Source of the DNA: Branchiostoma floridae
Taxonomy: Eukaryota; Chordata; Leptocardii; Amphioxiformes; Branchiostomatidae
Assembly (NCBI RefSeq): GCF_000003815.2
Contig: NC_049990.1
Location: 7,974,758-8,038,757 of the forward strand
Direction of reading: 5' to 3'
DNA length: 64,000 bases
Part shown: positions 12,603-24,569 of the stretch, piece after piece
How positions within the stretch are numbered: the first letter of the stretch is position 1
Layout of the letters: each line of letters opens with the position of its first letter
Translations under genes and position numbers: made by a program
Notes under the pieces: model-generated
Database searches by the model: none
What the model saw: only the letters and a program-made list of their open reading frames with translations
Told to the model about the DNA's origin: nothing

Positions 12603-13085
12603 TAGAAGGTTCAATTGCTGTCCATTGTGGGAATGTGACATCTCTAGGAAGCGAAGAATGCGCCGATGACAAAAAATTCATGAAAACGCAATGTTAAGTA
12701 ACCTCAAGGCCGGGGCATATATACGACTGACAACTAATTCTATTCACTATTCACCTTGTAATGTGCGGTGCGTGCACGTGTATGTCCTTCAGGTAATTGT
12801 AGAGATGGTTGACACAAGGCTGACCGCATTACTGTTCATCCAGTATGGGATGCTTTCACGCTCCAGCTGGTTGAAAACAAATGTTTAAAATGTACATACC
12901 CTATGTACATACCCAAAATTTAAAAAAAATCATAATCTTTGCTTCATGAAATCTGTTCTTATCTTAGTATTGACCTTTGAAATACGAAAATTCCCAGTAG
13001 ATATAAAAACACAAAGTCGCTTTAATGTTCAGAGGCTGTTTAGATTACAGGCTCGAGTCTTGAGCAAGCGTTAATTTCGTCTCAC

Positions 13086-13223
13086 CGTTTAAAACACCGC
13101 TGGTCCTCTGGTAGATAATCCTGGAGATTCTCTTGACGTGCGCCTCCCTGGATGTTGCGAAGCGCCTGACGAAGTTGTGGTGACGGTGGCGCCTGGTATG
13201 TTCCTTAAACCACGTCCAGACAT
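13086..13223 (-). pseudogene. Histone H4 relic A
   Basis: Begins ATGTCTGGACG (MSGRG, the H4 N-terminus). It loses about 35-40 nt and changes frame, and resumes as RHRHHNFVRRF against the H4 KRHRKVLRD segment. After a second deletion it continues HVKRISRIIYQRTSGVLNG, matching H4 GVKRISGLIYEETRGVLKV. Two internal deletions and a frameshift make it non-functional as a histone. It stops at the same point as relic B, about residue 65 of H4, followed by GTGAGAC. Confidence 0.72.
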
Positions 13224-13518
13224 TGCTGCAATATCAGTAGAAGAAAGACATTAATTAGCTGCCTACCCACTGGGGGTGAAACAAACACAGCTTCAACGGC
13301 TATCAAATGGCATGTGGAAATTTGACATGCATGGGCATTACTTCTGCTGTATATATAGAGACAAAGGGCGATTCTGTGCTAACAATGATATACGGATAAA
13401 ATGGACGTGATCAAATTTTGTCATTGATAAAGATAGAAACAAAGTAACACGCTGCGAACCGAAGGCGTCGTACGGAAGGTTAAACAAGTTCTCCGCTCGA
13501 CCATGCCGTCGGTCTCAC

Positions 13519-13689
13519 CTTTACAAGCGGCGGATCTCCTCGTAGATCAGAGTTTCAAGGAGTCAGTTCTCGGCGTCTCCCTGGCTTGTCCTTGTGATGC
13601 TTGTGGCCGGGATGCAGTCGCGAAGGACGTTACGGTGACGTTTGGTGTTTCTTTCCCCAGCCCTTGCCTCCATTGCCGCGTCCAGATAT
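13519..13689 (-). pseudogene. Histone H4 relic B
   Basis: Reads ISGRGNGGKGWGKK against H4 SGRGKGGKGLGKGG. In another frame it then reads KRHRNVLRDCIP against KRHRKVLRDNIQ, with a later ATCTACGAGGAGA matching the H4 IYEE codons. In-frame stops and indels are present. The H4 match ends where GTGAGACC begins, as in relic A. That shared end suggests both came from one already truncated or intron-containing H4-like sequence. Confidence 0.75.
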
Positions 13690-14075
13690 TCCGGCCGTTA
13701 CAGTGAGATGTCGATAGAAGAGGCAGAAGATGCAGTCCTCTCCTTGACGGTTGATGAGTCGACTGACAAGGCAAGCCACCCGTGCAGCTCAGGTGTATAA
13801 TGGTCAACAGCTGCAAAGATGGTCTGTGATTGGTATATTTACGAATTCCTGCTGTCCTATTGGTCGGCAAAATGCATTCGTTTCATTGGTCGTCTCTACT
13901 GTGAGACGACTGCGACTGGTCAATATTAATTGAATACAAGCATGATGACGTGTCATTTGTCATAAAATGGACTATTTTCATTGGTTATCTCTGCTGATGA
14001 GACGAATGTAGGGGGTGATAGCGGCTCCACACAAATTAATTGAACACAGCTGCAAATGAGCTAGTAGATACAAAG
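13690..14075. other. Intergenic stretch with ATTGG motifs
   Basis: At least four ATTGG pentamers (inverted CCAAT) occur between about 13820 and 13990, two of them beside TCTCTACTG/TCTCTGCTG followed by GAGACGA. This looks like a short internally duplicated repeat. CCAAT boxes are also typical of histone promoters, but the order relative to the H4 relics is not convincing. Confidence 0.35.
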
Positions 14076-15297
14076 TTTATTGCACATTTCCATGCAAAAC
14101 ACATTTTAACAGGATGACCCTGAATATTTGCATGCAAACACATATATACCATCTTTATCAGAAATAATTCATACAGAAAATACTATTCACAGCTTTCCCT
14201 TAAACTACGAACTCAACAAATCAAATACACCACAGATTAAAGCTCAGAAATGACCATATCATCATCATCATCATCATCTACTGTCTAACGGAGTATATTG
14301 AAACCAAATTAATCGTGTCATCACCTTAAGGAGATAATAGAAAAAGACCAGACTTGCATGGATAGTCATGCAACAACTACGGACCATACTTTTATCTACG
14401 CAATGACTTGTTATACCTGTTTCACACCAGAAACGAAAATTATACATGTATGTGGCTGTCATACTGAATTGTGCTATTCATAAGTATATAAAAAATGATA
14501 GCATTTCAAGATTTAAAAAATCTGGCATTTCAAAATAGTAACATGACATCTTCTAGCATCACATTTGATGATGATGCATAGAACAATATACATTGCATGT
14601 ATACAAAAATGACATCATAGTTTTACAAGTGAATTTTTTAAAGTGCACTTTTTGTTTAGGGTCAGCTAAGACCTTTGGGATCTCAATGTTTTCTTTAAGT
14701 TTCAAAGCACATACCTGAGTTCCACAAAATTTGCATAGTTATCATCTATTCTCAAACATTAAAGTTTGTTAGGCAACAGATTGCAATGGTGACCTCAAAT
14801 CTCTAGAAAATACATTATTCTTTAAATTTCCAACCTTTCTTCAGACAGTTGTAGTACACATAGGGTAGGAAGTTTGCTCGCTGTTTCAGTAGCTGGGTTT
14901 TAATCTAAAGGAGAGCTTGCTGGCCCCTGAACCCTCGAATATGCTCAAGACACCTAATTAAACTCAGGACTCCCATTTTACATCCCTTCCAAAAGATGGG
15001 TGCAGGGCATTGTGATAAACAGCAATCATGCAGATACATGCAGATAATACAGGGAAGCTCACAACTGTACTATGATTACGAAAACAACATAAGTGGCTAA
15101 TCCTAAGTATACATATGTGCACTAATGTAGCTATCTGTACCCAATGTAACAACACCTATTGTAATACACAGCAATCTTGCAGATAGTACAGGGTAGTTCA
15201 CCACAGTAATGTTACATGATTAAGTGTGAGGTTGCTACCATTTGGGATACCGGTTACTAAGCATACATCCTGGTATCCCGGAGTAGTATGTAATGTA
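14076..15297 (-). promoter_or_regulatory. Probable 3' UTR and poly(A) signal, MAO copy 2
   Basis: A minus-strand AATAAA (plus TTTATT, 14076-14081) is conserved at the same relative place in copy 3 (23144-23149). The sequence from there to the stop codon aligns between the copies, including TTCCATGCAAAACACA and GGATGACCCTGAATATTTG. This supports a roughly 1.2-kb 3' UTR. The cleavage site itself is inferred. Confidence 0.55.
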
Positions 15298-18200
15298 TTA
15301 CACCAGGAAAACACACAGTAATGTTACAGCAACCACCAGCACAACAAAGGCAAGCAGGAAAAACAGCAGCTGCGGAATGGATGGGAGGTATTTCTCCCAC
15401 GAAATGGCAGCCACGGGGGTGGAGGGGACGTCAACACTGGGGGGTTCCTCCTGCCAGATCTCGTCTTCGGATATCTTCCCCATGGCATGCAAAATCTGGA
15501 AGTTTGTACAGGAAATACGGTAGTGACAAACAATCATGTCAGAAATAGAAGGCCCTAAAATAGTAATGTTCTTAACTCGACTCAAACTTGTACAAGATTT
15601 AACTTTGTTTTTACACTTAAAATGGCTGGGTTGTGAAGCAAATCTCCATCTCTTTCTTAAGTTTCTGTCTCTGATGTATTCTGCTTAATCTGCAAGTGTC
15701 TGAGTGTACATAAACCTCTGAAAAAATTACAAAAAGTTACTAGAGATGAAAAAGAAGCACAATAAACTTATGCGCAGGTTTGATGTTTACCTCCCTTGCA
15801 GCTCTCTCTCCAGCCTCCACAGCCCCATCCATGTACCCTCCACACTTCAAAGCAGTCTCTGTACCCGCAAAGTACACACAGCCAAAGGGCTTGCCTAGCT
15901 CACTGCAGGGATAGTCAATAATAGACAACAACATTTAAATGGGATGTGCCCAAAGAACAAACTATGGCACAATTAAAAGTGGCCAAGGGTGGTCGCATTG
16001 TGTTCAAAAAGAAAGTCAGAAGGATGATGACAAAACAATCAGATACCTGTTTTGACTTCTATCAAATTTACAAAGTCTTCATCATTAAACATAAGTGAAG
16101 TTATACTTTCTTGCTTTCTTTCAAGCAGGTCTCTCAAAGAGCAGGTTTTATACCCTAACTATGAATTACCATTGCAAAGGAGGTAAAGACAATTTTTGTA
16201 GTCCAATAAAAAACAAAGACAATAGCAAAGCCAAGTTAAGGTTGATGCAATTGAGTGAATTAGCTCCTGCTGTTTGAGCACAGGAGCTACTGTTGTCTCT
16301 TTGGGATGGGAGAGCTGAGTTCCAAGTGGAAAGTTTGATACATAGGCCTCGATATGAAGTTCAAAACCTGCTTTCCTGTTGAAGGTGGGATTGTTTATTT
16401 ATTGTTTATTGATATTTTTGGCCTCCTGGGTAGCCCGATTTTCATTGGGGCCCAGGTACACATACAAGAAAATAAAAACATATTACAGAAAACATAAATT
16501 GATATATACAACCAGGAACTTTTGTTTCCTACAAAACAGTAAAATTGAAAAAATAGTGAAGAAATTTACAGTACCTGCCAAAGCTTGTCAGCACACCTGG
16601 TCCTAAGTTGGCCCCAGGTCCTCCCCCAGAAAAGGTGTCTGCCATCCAGTTATGTTCCACATAGTGAACAGGCTGAAGGGAAATTAAGACATGGTTGCAC
16701 AAATTACTACATTATGTATAAATAATGTTTCCCTTCACAGAAGGAAACACCATTAATAATGATAATGATCATTGTTTTTACTCTGTTTCTCCCTCCTTTT
16801 CCTCTCTTCTTCAAACAAATTAGAGCAATGACCTGGACCAGATGGGTGCGACCATGGTAACTGGTAAATTATTACATAATGTAGCAAGTGGCAGGACAGA
16901 GTTGGTGGGGCTGGTAACCATGTGTTTCAGTAAGAATAAACAGAGCAGTGGTTTGTTAATTGTTAGGCTTTTCAGTTGATTCATTTAACCACTAGATTGA
17001 TTTGGTTTTCAGTAACCCTTATGTCAGATTTAATACAAATTCCCAGTACGAAAAGTGAAATTCCCATCATTGTGACAGTAGTAACTCCAGTGTATTAAAC
17101 AATTATGTACATCCAGTTTACCACAACTCACATGAAGGAACTCTGGACACTGGAAAACTTCAGCATAGTGTTCACACACTGTCTGCTTCCTGAAAATACA
17201 ACAGCAGACCTTTTTATATAATTTAGAGCTATTATCACTTGAGATGTATCATGTATGAACCTTAGAAAAGGTAAGACTTCCACCTCCTCAACTTACAGTA
17301 TTAACCTGCATGACAGAGGCACCTGGCACTCAAGGTTAAGACATCCTCTGTGACATCTATGTGCTAGCATGTTCTTTATTATGATATCAAAAGTACTAAT
17401 TTCTTCTTTGCCATGTTTTTTCTTGCATGTCACAAAATTTCTCAGGAATGCACAAAAAGTTACAACAAATTACTATATAGTTCATTACTATAATTACAAT
17501 GATCAGACCTTTCCTCTACAGACATGTCACAGAATTTCTGGGCCTGTGTGGATGTAATGAACCCCACTAGCGCAGGGAAGGAGCCGTTGGGTTTAGTGTC
17601 GTCCATGCAGGCAACAACAGGCCCTGTGTCGGACATTGCTGTACCACTGAAACCTGTGAGACACCAAAGATTATCTTGAAACATTTTACTTTAAGTTGCA
17701 TTTTTTTGTGTTGACCCCTTCGTTGAGTTTTCAAGACACCAGGAATATGTGCCTACAATGAAAATACTAGTAGTTTAATACTGTATTACAGAAATGTCTC
17801 GACCTCAAACGAAAACCTCCTTTCCCCTTCCCCACTGCAAAAATAAATGAATTTACAGTATACCGCTAGTGTCATCTGTATGATTTAAAATAATAGTGCA
17901 ATTGTGCCACCATCCAATGTAAATATTCTTTGTTTAACACCTATAAAATTCTCCATATCATGTAAGATTGACACATACCTTGCATTTTGTCTGTATATAT
18001 TATAAATAATGTGACAATTTACCCATGGTAGCTAAGCTAATGAATAAGAGAAAGTTATTGACAATACAGGGAAGTGAAAACTGCTGACCTAAGTTGTCTT
18101 TCCAGAATGCTGTTTCATAGTACGTCATTGTTTTGATGACTGATCCCATGGGCATCCAATGTATCATCTGGTATTACAACAAGAAAGTATTTTAACTAAA

Positions 18201-21200
18201 TTGCATGGTTCGGATATTATGATGATGCCTGAGTTGAAAAAGGAAATGTCGAGTTCAAAACGGTCTTTCATTCATTCAACCTTTCACACAGCCCTCAATG
18301 TATGAGGGAGCTTCAGGTGTTAACCTCAGGTATCAAAATTCTGCACGTCAAAGAACCAAACACTTATCTAGACGACTAGGGGTGATCTGCTGTTGTCCAG
18401 GCTAAATGCAAGTCATAGCAAAACTGCGTTGTACTATTTGATAGCTTAAAACCATCAAGTTTCACCTCAGTTCAGGATGACAACGGAAAATGAATTAAAA
18501 ACTCACCTGTATTTTCAAGCCTGGGAGTGGGGGTTCAAACAGAATCCGATGGAGAAGAGTAGGTGGTACGGCACTTATAACATACTTTGCCTGTAAAATT
18601 AAAAGGAAAGATCCAGTGTGTATCTACATAATTCCCCCAGGTCACATATATCTGCTACCTTGAAATATGACTCTTAAGAGGTCTCCACGCAATGCAATAT
18701 CCCCTAGTACAATGCACTTCTGCATACTATAAGACTACAAAATTTATAAATCATGCTCACATAGCATTGAAAACAAAGCTACTGTCCATGCATTGTTCTT
18801 CTTGATGGGTTACACATGCTACGTTATAACATAGTATAGCAAACATGATTCCTAAGGGCAAAAGACAACCCATAACCTACCCTGTACTGTTGCCCACTGT
18901 GTGTGGTCACCATGGTAACTGCCTCCTGCTGTTCTATCCTCATGACAGGGCTGGACAGAACAACTCTGTTGCCAAGCAACGCTGCAATCTTCTCACTCAC
19001 TTGCATAGAGCCACCCACAAATTTGTTCTCCTGTGTCAAGGACATAACACAAAAATATTCTCTCTGGACAACAAACACAAAGTACACACCCATGTCTACA
19101 CATCATGTCACAGCATAGACTGTACAGTATATGCATGGTGACAGCATGCAAAGCTCTGGAAATCTCTAAGTTATTCCAAGCACAGAAGGTGACTCCTAGT
19201 GAAACATATGCCTATAAATTTGGACAAATAAGTTGTTGAAATATGCAAATTTTGACCAATCTGATACAATGTAGATAACTGTTTTGTAACATGACATCAA
19301 AGCTTGTGTTTCTTGTGACAGGGCATACATGTTGTATATAGCTAAAAAAATGAATGAATGAATGAATGAATGAAAGAATGAATTAATTGATTAATGAATG
19401 AAAGACTCATCATCATCACAAAATCTTAATGCAATTATGCCAATTATACCTGTGCTTCATTTATCGCATTTCCAAATCCACCCGAAGATGCCACACCAGC
19501 CAGGAGAACAGGAATGATAACTCTTCTGGCTCACAGCAGGCCAAAGTAGCCACAAGCAAACCCAACAGCTTCTTTGTTACGCTGAGTATCAGAGGAATAC
19601 ATGTTAGCAATTTCTACTTCATAAGACAGAAGAAATCTGGAGAAGATGCACAATTGTGTTAACAAACATTCAAATAAACAAACATGATTTGAGCTTAATG
19701 CATATTGACCTTTAACATTATCTTTGATATCAGTGTGCCAGTTGAAGGACCCTACCTTGTCCAGCACTCCTTGTCCATGAACTCCTTGACTGTCATACTG
19801 TCCCATTCTTTAGCCCTTGGTGCCTTCCAAGGAGTATCAGGTGGGACCTAATGAATGTATAAAGGCACATGATCAGTGTTATGAACTAAGCACTGCTAGT
19901 ACAGAATCTTATCACCGTTTAGGATTTCTACGAAGAATCAGAAAGTTCTGCCAGATTCTAAACTGACATATATAAGAGTGTCAGTCAGGCAAGATTTTGG
20001 TTGAACAGATCATGTCAGTTACATGTACGCATCACCTTGGGCTCAAAGCTGACAAGTAAACACAAACTATACTTGTTTGTGATTTTTTAATAAAATCATC
20101 TCAAAATTAAACAAGCAAAATGAGTTCACTAAGTCAATTCAGTGTCCAAACCTGTTTGCTGAACTCTCCGACCTTCCATAGCAAGTTGTTCATGTCCAGA
20201 AGAGCCAACGGATTCCTTGTCAGAAGGGAAGGGTCATCAGAGCTGCCTGATCGGTGTACTCCCTGTATGGATACAAATTTGGATGTAACTTAACAAACTG
20301 TTACAATATACTATCAAACCCATCCTGTCTATAGATATAGCCAACACTAGTATTGCATTGTCTCTTTTTATAGTAACCTTAATCACTGACCATTGTCATA
20401 TGCACTACTCTCCAAACTAGTCAAAAATCTAAACTTCATTGATATGAAAGTGATGAAAATATATAATTCATGAGCTTGAAATGAGACGTTTTACAGGAAA
20501 AAACAACAACATGGACTCCCAAACAATAAGTGGGGACTGAAACAAATCAAAGTTGGAGACAGTCCAGACAGACAGTGCCTTAGACTTTAGAGTCACTGAT
20601 CATGATGACCAGTCGTTTGATGAGAGCTGGATCAGACAAGATTACCTCCATGTAGCTCACTGTTTTCCCCTCGGCATTGACCTTGTAGAGTTTCAGGTCC
20701 AGTTCCTTTGCAACCCGCAGGATTCTGTCCTGTCCTGCCCCCACATACGCACCTCCCAAGTCGGCATACCCAGAACTGGGATGCTGGAGAGGAAGAAGAA
20801 AATACTGTCATGATCATCGGGAATTCCAAAATCTTCCTGAAATACTGTAAATCTTACAATATCCAATTATTTGTTTTTTATTAGCCTGGGTACCATCCAA
20901 TTTCTACCGGGGCTCCGATAGCGAGCCGGAGCCCCAGTAGAAATCGGATGAAGCCCAGGCTAGGTTTTTATTGCAGCATGAATATTTCTTTTTGTACTGT
21001 TTTAGACAGCAAACTTAAAACACTTTAAAAACTTCGAGCTACCATGAAATTAAAATCCTTCTGTCTTGGGAGACAATTTTGGAGTTCGCTCCATGAATTT
21101 ACTTACAGTATGAAATACAACAGTCACCAGGTCCAAGAAAAACTTACATAATTAAAAGCACTAAAACTTACCGACACCGTGTAAGTCCTTCCTCCAACCC

Positions 21201-21576
21201 TGTCCTGGGCCTCCAGAACTTGAACATCCAATCCAGTCTCATGGAGGAGCTTGGCAGCACATAACCCTGAACATACCAGTACATTCCATTTTAATTTTCC
21301 AACATATCAAACTGGCAAGTGGACATTAGTTTTAATAAATTCAAATGCTTGGCCTTCTTAAACTGCTATCAAAGAGGTAACTCTCAACAGGGCCTTTTAT
21401 ACATAGCCGTCGGCAAGTTGGGTAAGGCTGGGGAACTCCCAAACCAATAATCAACTACAACTGGTTAATAAATAAACAAACAAAGAGTACTAGTAATCAC
21501 CACTTATTCCAGCTCCTACGACCACCACATCTGTATCTATCACCTCCTTATTCCCTCCAGTTTCAAAACTGGCCAT
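15298..21576 (-). CDS. Monoamine oxidase paralogue, copy 2 (Cys-less, frameshift)
   Basis: Fourteen coding exons: 21501-21576, 21172-21266, 20646-20783, 20152-20262, 19756-19847, 19450-19581, 18881-19030, 18507-18590, 18089-18167, 17509-17653, 17132-17189, 16575-16672, 15791-15902, 15298-15495. It keeps GAGISG, VGGRT, FVGGS, the flavin-adjacent Lys (GSVIK), the second cage Tyr (GGYMDG) and the C-terminal anchor. Two things set it apart. Exon 12 has SGGGP in place of SGGCY, removing the covalent-FAD Cys and one cage Tyr. Exon 6 is 132 nt against 133 in copy 3, a one-base deletion (about 19503-19509) that shifts frame into a stop. Exon 9 has one extra codon, and exon 13 reads KCGGY for KWGGY. 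All other exons are open, so the deletion is either recent, an assembly error, or polymorphic. With one more base the product would be 522 residues. Confidence 0.88.
16575..16672 (-). CDS. MAO copy 2 exon 12, flavin Cys replaced
   Basis: Reads [13 protein letters not shown] where copy 1 has [13 protein letters not shown], with the same 98-nt length. Cys to Gly and Tyr to Pro are each unambiguous (codons GGA CCT against TGC TAT). FAD could only be bound non-covalently in this protein. Confidence 0.93.
19325..19410. repeat. GAAT microsatellite
   Basis: About five perfect TGAA units plus degenerate flanks in intron 6 of MAO copy 2. A related stretch lies at the matching place in copy 3 (29525-29575). 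Confidence 0.8.
19450..19581 (-). pseudogene. MAO copy 2 exon 6 with one-base deletion
   Basis: Against copy 3 (133 nt) and copy 1 (142 nt), one A is missing on the plus strand near 19503-19509 (AGGAGAACAGG here, AGGAAGAACAGG in copy 1). Before it the frame reads [11 protein letters not shown]; after it, [10 protein letters not shown] then a stop within the exon. In the other frame the remainder reads [13 protein letters not shown], like copy 3. Confidence 0.85.
20882..20962. mobile_element. TAGCCTG foldback MITE, 81 bp
   Basis: Nearly the whole element is an imperfect hairpin: TAGCCTGGG, ATCC, ATTTCTAC, GGGGCTCCG, then the complements in reverse order ending CCCAGGCTA. The flanks GTTTTTTAT and GTTTTTAT look like an 8-9 bp target duplication with one T lost. 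It lies in intron 2 of MAO copy 2. Confidence 0.8.
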
Positions 21577-22960
21577 AGTGAGGCAGATACCACCTCAGAA
21601 TTTCGCAAGTCCTGATGATTTTGACTCAGAGCGCGCGAGTCAGAGAAAGTCCAGGGAAAGGAATTAGAAAGTGTCGACCTGTAGGGCGAAAATGACGTCA
21701 CGCCCACCTGGGTGAACTTTGACCTAAAAGTTTCAATTACCCACAGTTCTCCGCGCGGGACAGAAGTTTGGCGGTTACTACACTAAGTACTTTGCGTTCC
21801 GGGCAAAAAAGGTGGCTATCATCTAAGACGTCGACTGGAAATACACAAAAATTATTCATATTTCACTCCACTATACCGTAGATTTTCGTCAATTTTCTTC
21901 TCCTGTCATATCTTCAAAGGGATTCATCTCCGTTGTTCCTGGGCCTTGACCTGAAATTTGGCACATGGGGTAAAGTGGGCGCATTTCTCTCTCTCTCTCC
22001 CTCTTTCTCTCTGTTAACGGTGCACATCCCAGTTCTTCCGCGACCGTGCGCGACAAAAAAAGGTACTGCGCGACAAAAAAGTGACGAAAGGCTTCCGAGG
22101 GTCTATGTTTGATTTGGCATTTCTCATTGCCTGCCTACCTGCCCAAGTGCATCATTATTTACTGCGAAATGACATTAAATGCTAACATGGCTGATAAAGC
22201 GTAGGAAATGGTGTGTTTTGGGTGCAAATTGTGTTTCCGGGCCCGACTCTCATTTCTGGATATTCACGCGCCTTCAATGTTAACAGGCCCGTGACCTAGA
22301 TTGACCTCTGAAGCGCTGTGTTAAGCCAAGTGCCGCGCGCCGTGGATGATTTAAAAAACTGTAGTACTAGAATTGTCTTTATAATTGGCTGGATTACTCG
22401 CTAGATTTTCCTCTTTCCGGCAGTATCAGTCGTGCTTGCCGGAAAAATCGTCTTCATCTGTTTTATCTAATGCGAAAATGCCTGATTTTGTGCATCATTT
22501 TTTACATGAAAAGAATGTTTTTTCCATATAATTTTTCAAAATCAGAGAAGTTGAAGGATCGGAACTCAGTTGGTCTTGTAGCTGAAGGAATATCCTCTCA
22601 CCCCATATACAGTTATTTTGCTTCAGGATAATGTGTAATAATGTTACCATCAAGATATGGATGTTCTCTAAATTACATCTATTACATTACTGAAACAGCT
22701 ACGGCGGAAAAACACAATATAAAAGTGCATCAACTTGCAACTTCGTACAAGCAGATGACATGCCATACTACATACAAATGGAGGAAATGGATTCATCTGC
22801 GAACAGGCATCCCATCTTAAACTGCATTGCCGTGAGACTTTCATATTCTCCAAGCAGAGGTTCGGTCACAGGGATTAGTAGTGACCAGGATTTTTACTGG
22901 CTAGCTACCCTCATGAGGATTAATATTGTGTCTGAAGGACTTTTGTCTGAACTGTAAGAC
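21577..22960. other. Upstream region of MAO copy 2
   Basis: Apart from the promoter-like block and the dispersed repeat at 21893-21990 (followed by a CT-rich tract around 22000), I see no gene. Bases 22655-22790 resemble 10020-10140 upstream of copy 1. Confidence 0.5.
21700..21850 (-). promoter_or_regulatory. Conserved MAO promoter-like block, copy 2
   Basis: ATGACGTCACGCCCACCTGG (a CRE-like TGACGTCA is embedded), then GTGAACTTTGACCTAAAAGT and TCTCCGCGCGGGACAGAAG, lie about 120-200 bp upstream of the start codon. The first part is nearly identical to the copy 3 block. The position next to the ATG and conservation in all three copies support a core promoter or 5' UTR. Confidence 0.65.
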
Positions 22961-22963
22961 AAT

Positions 22964-23071
22964 TAGCCTGTGTTTACACAAGCTCTCGCTGGCTGGAGTT
23001 AATGACCCCCTCCCCTATGGCAGGCGGCAATTGTAGGCCCAGCCGCTAGGGGCGCGATTTTAGTCAGGCTA
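22964..23071. mobile_element. TAGCCTG-family MITE, 108 bp, 9-bp target duplication
   Basis: Starts TAGCCTG and ends CAGGCTA. It is flanked by perfect 9-bp copies of TAAGACAAT (22955-22963 and 23072-23080). Same family as the elements at 310, 20882, 32298 and 32527. Confidence 0.85.
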
Positions 23072-23143
23072 TAAGACAATAGACCATTGTAAAATTAGAG
23101 GCGTGTAAAACAAGAGCAAATGAGCTGGTAGATACAGTTGAAG

Positions 23144-24569
23144 TTTATTGGACATTTCCATGCAAAACACAAACATTTTACAGGATGACCCTGAATATTT
23201 GAATGCAAAAACATAGGACCATCTTTATCAAATTCTGAAATAATAGGAACAGAAAATAATACATTGTATTCACAGCTTTTCCCTTAATTAAACTACGGAC
23301 TCAACAACTCAAACACAAAACAGACTAAAGCTGAGAAATGAGCATACGGAGACCATTATCATCATCATATACTGTCCAACTGAGTATATTGAAACCAATT
23401 AAGGTCACACCAATTTAATTTGTTGCTTCTAAAAAAATTTAGTCCCAAGAAAAATAATGTAGGTTTTGCTATTGCAGACCTGCAAAAAACCCATTCCAGG
23501 GGCACATACTGCTGATAAACCAATCATAGATTGAGCTTCTTTGTAGTCACATGATAGAAAACAACCAATAAGCTTCTTGCATTTCTTCAAAACGCATAAT
23601 TTCAGTACATGTATAAAAACAATTTCCTTTATTCAGAACAGTGGTATCAAATCAAAGGAAGAGATTCATTGGATAAATTATGCCATGAAAAGCAGAAAAC
23701 TTGACTAACCTTGTTTTTTGTGTTATATAAGCCTCATATGTTCACCCCAGACTTTTTGCAAAATTTTATTTATTTATTTTTTTCGACCGACCGCCCCAAT
23801 ATTTCTCTGAAAAAATCCAAGAAGCAACAAATTAAATTGGTGTGGCCTAATCATGTCATTACCTTAAGAAGATAATAGAAAAAGTCCAGACATGTATGCC
23901 TGGATAGTAATGCAACAGACTATGCTTTTACACCTGTGTTACACCAGGTCCTGTTTTACTTGTTAAGTGAAAATTTCATTTCTGTTGTATATACACATAT
24001 GTGGCTATCATACTAACTTGTGCTAATTATAAGTATATAAAATATGATGGAATGTTAAGATTTAAAAATCTGGCATTTCAAGATTGTAACATGACATTTT
24101 CTAGCATCACATCTGATGATGATGCATAGAACAATATATATTACATGCATAAAAAATTAACATAGTTTTACACAAGCAAACTCTTTGTTTAGGGTCAGCT
24201 AGGACCTTATCTTAAGTTTTTCTGTAAGTTTCAGTGCACATACCTGATGAGTTCTATAAAATATGCATAGCTATCATCTACTAGTATACTCTATATACTA
24301 ACATTTAATTTTGTGAGGCAACAGATTGCAATGGTCACCTCAAATCTCTAGGAAATGCATTCTCTTTCTAACCTATTTTCAGACCAATACACATAGGGGA
24401 GTAATTTATTTGCTTGCTGCTCCAGTAAGCAGGGTACATTATTGCCCTACCCAAGATTGAACCAGGTTACCAACTTATTAAAACCAGGAGCTCAACTGTG
24501 AGGCTGCTACCAGTTGAGATGCCGGTTACTAAGTATACATCCCGATATCCCGGAGTAGCCTGTAATTTA
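23144..24569 (-). promoter_or_regulatory. Probable 3' UTR and poly(A) signal, MAO copy 3
   Basis: Minus-strand AATAAA at 23144-23149, conserved with copy 2. The region to the stop codon aligns with the copy 2 flank except for the MITE at 23403-23847. Confidence 0.55.
23403..23847. mobile_element. PIF/Harbinger-like MITE, 445 bp, TAA target duplication
   Basis: The terminal inverted repeats are about 28 bp with one mismatch. One end starts GGTCACACCAATTTAATTTG; the other ends AAATTAAATTGGTGTGGCC. TAA flanks both ends. MAO copy 2 has the uninterrupted empty site (around 14305-14320, AAATTAATCGTG). A 3-bp TAA/TWA duplication is the habit of PIF/Harbinger elements. It sits in the probable 3' UTR of copy 3. 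Confidence 0.88.

Noticed and set aside
18845..19141. Plus-strand ORF of 98 codons, with repeats at 4999 and 29012
   Set aside because: It is the antisense shadow of MAO exon 7, recurring because the exon is conserved in three copies.
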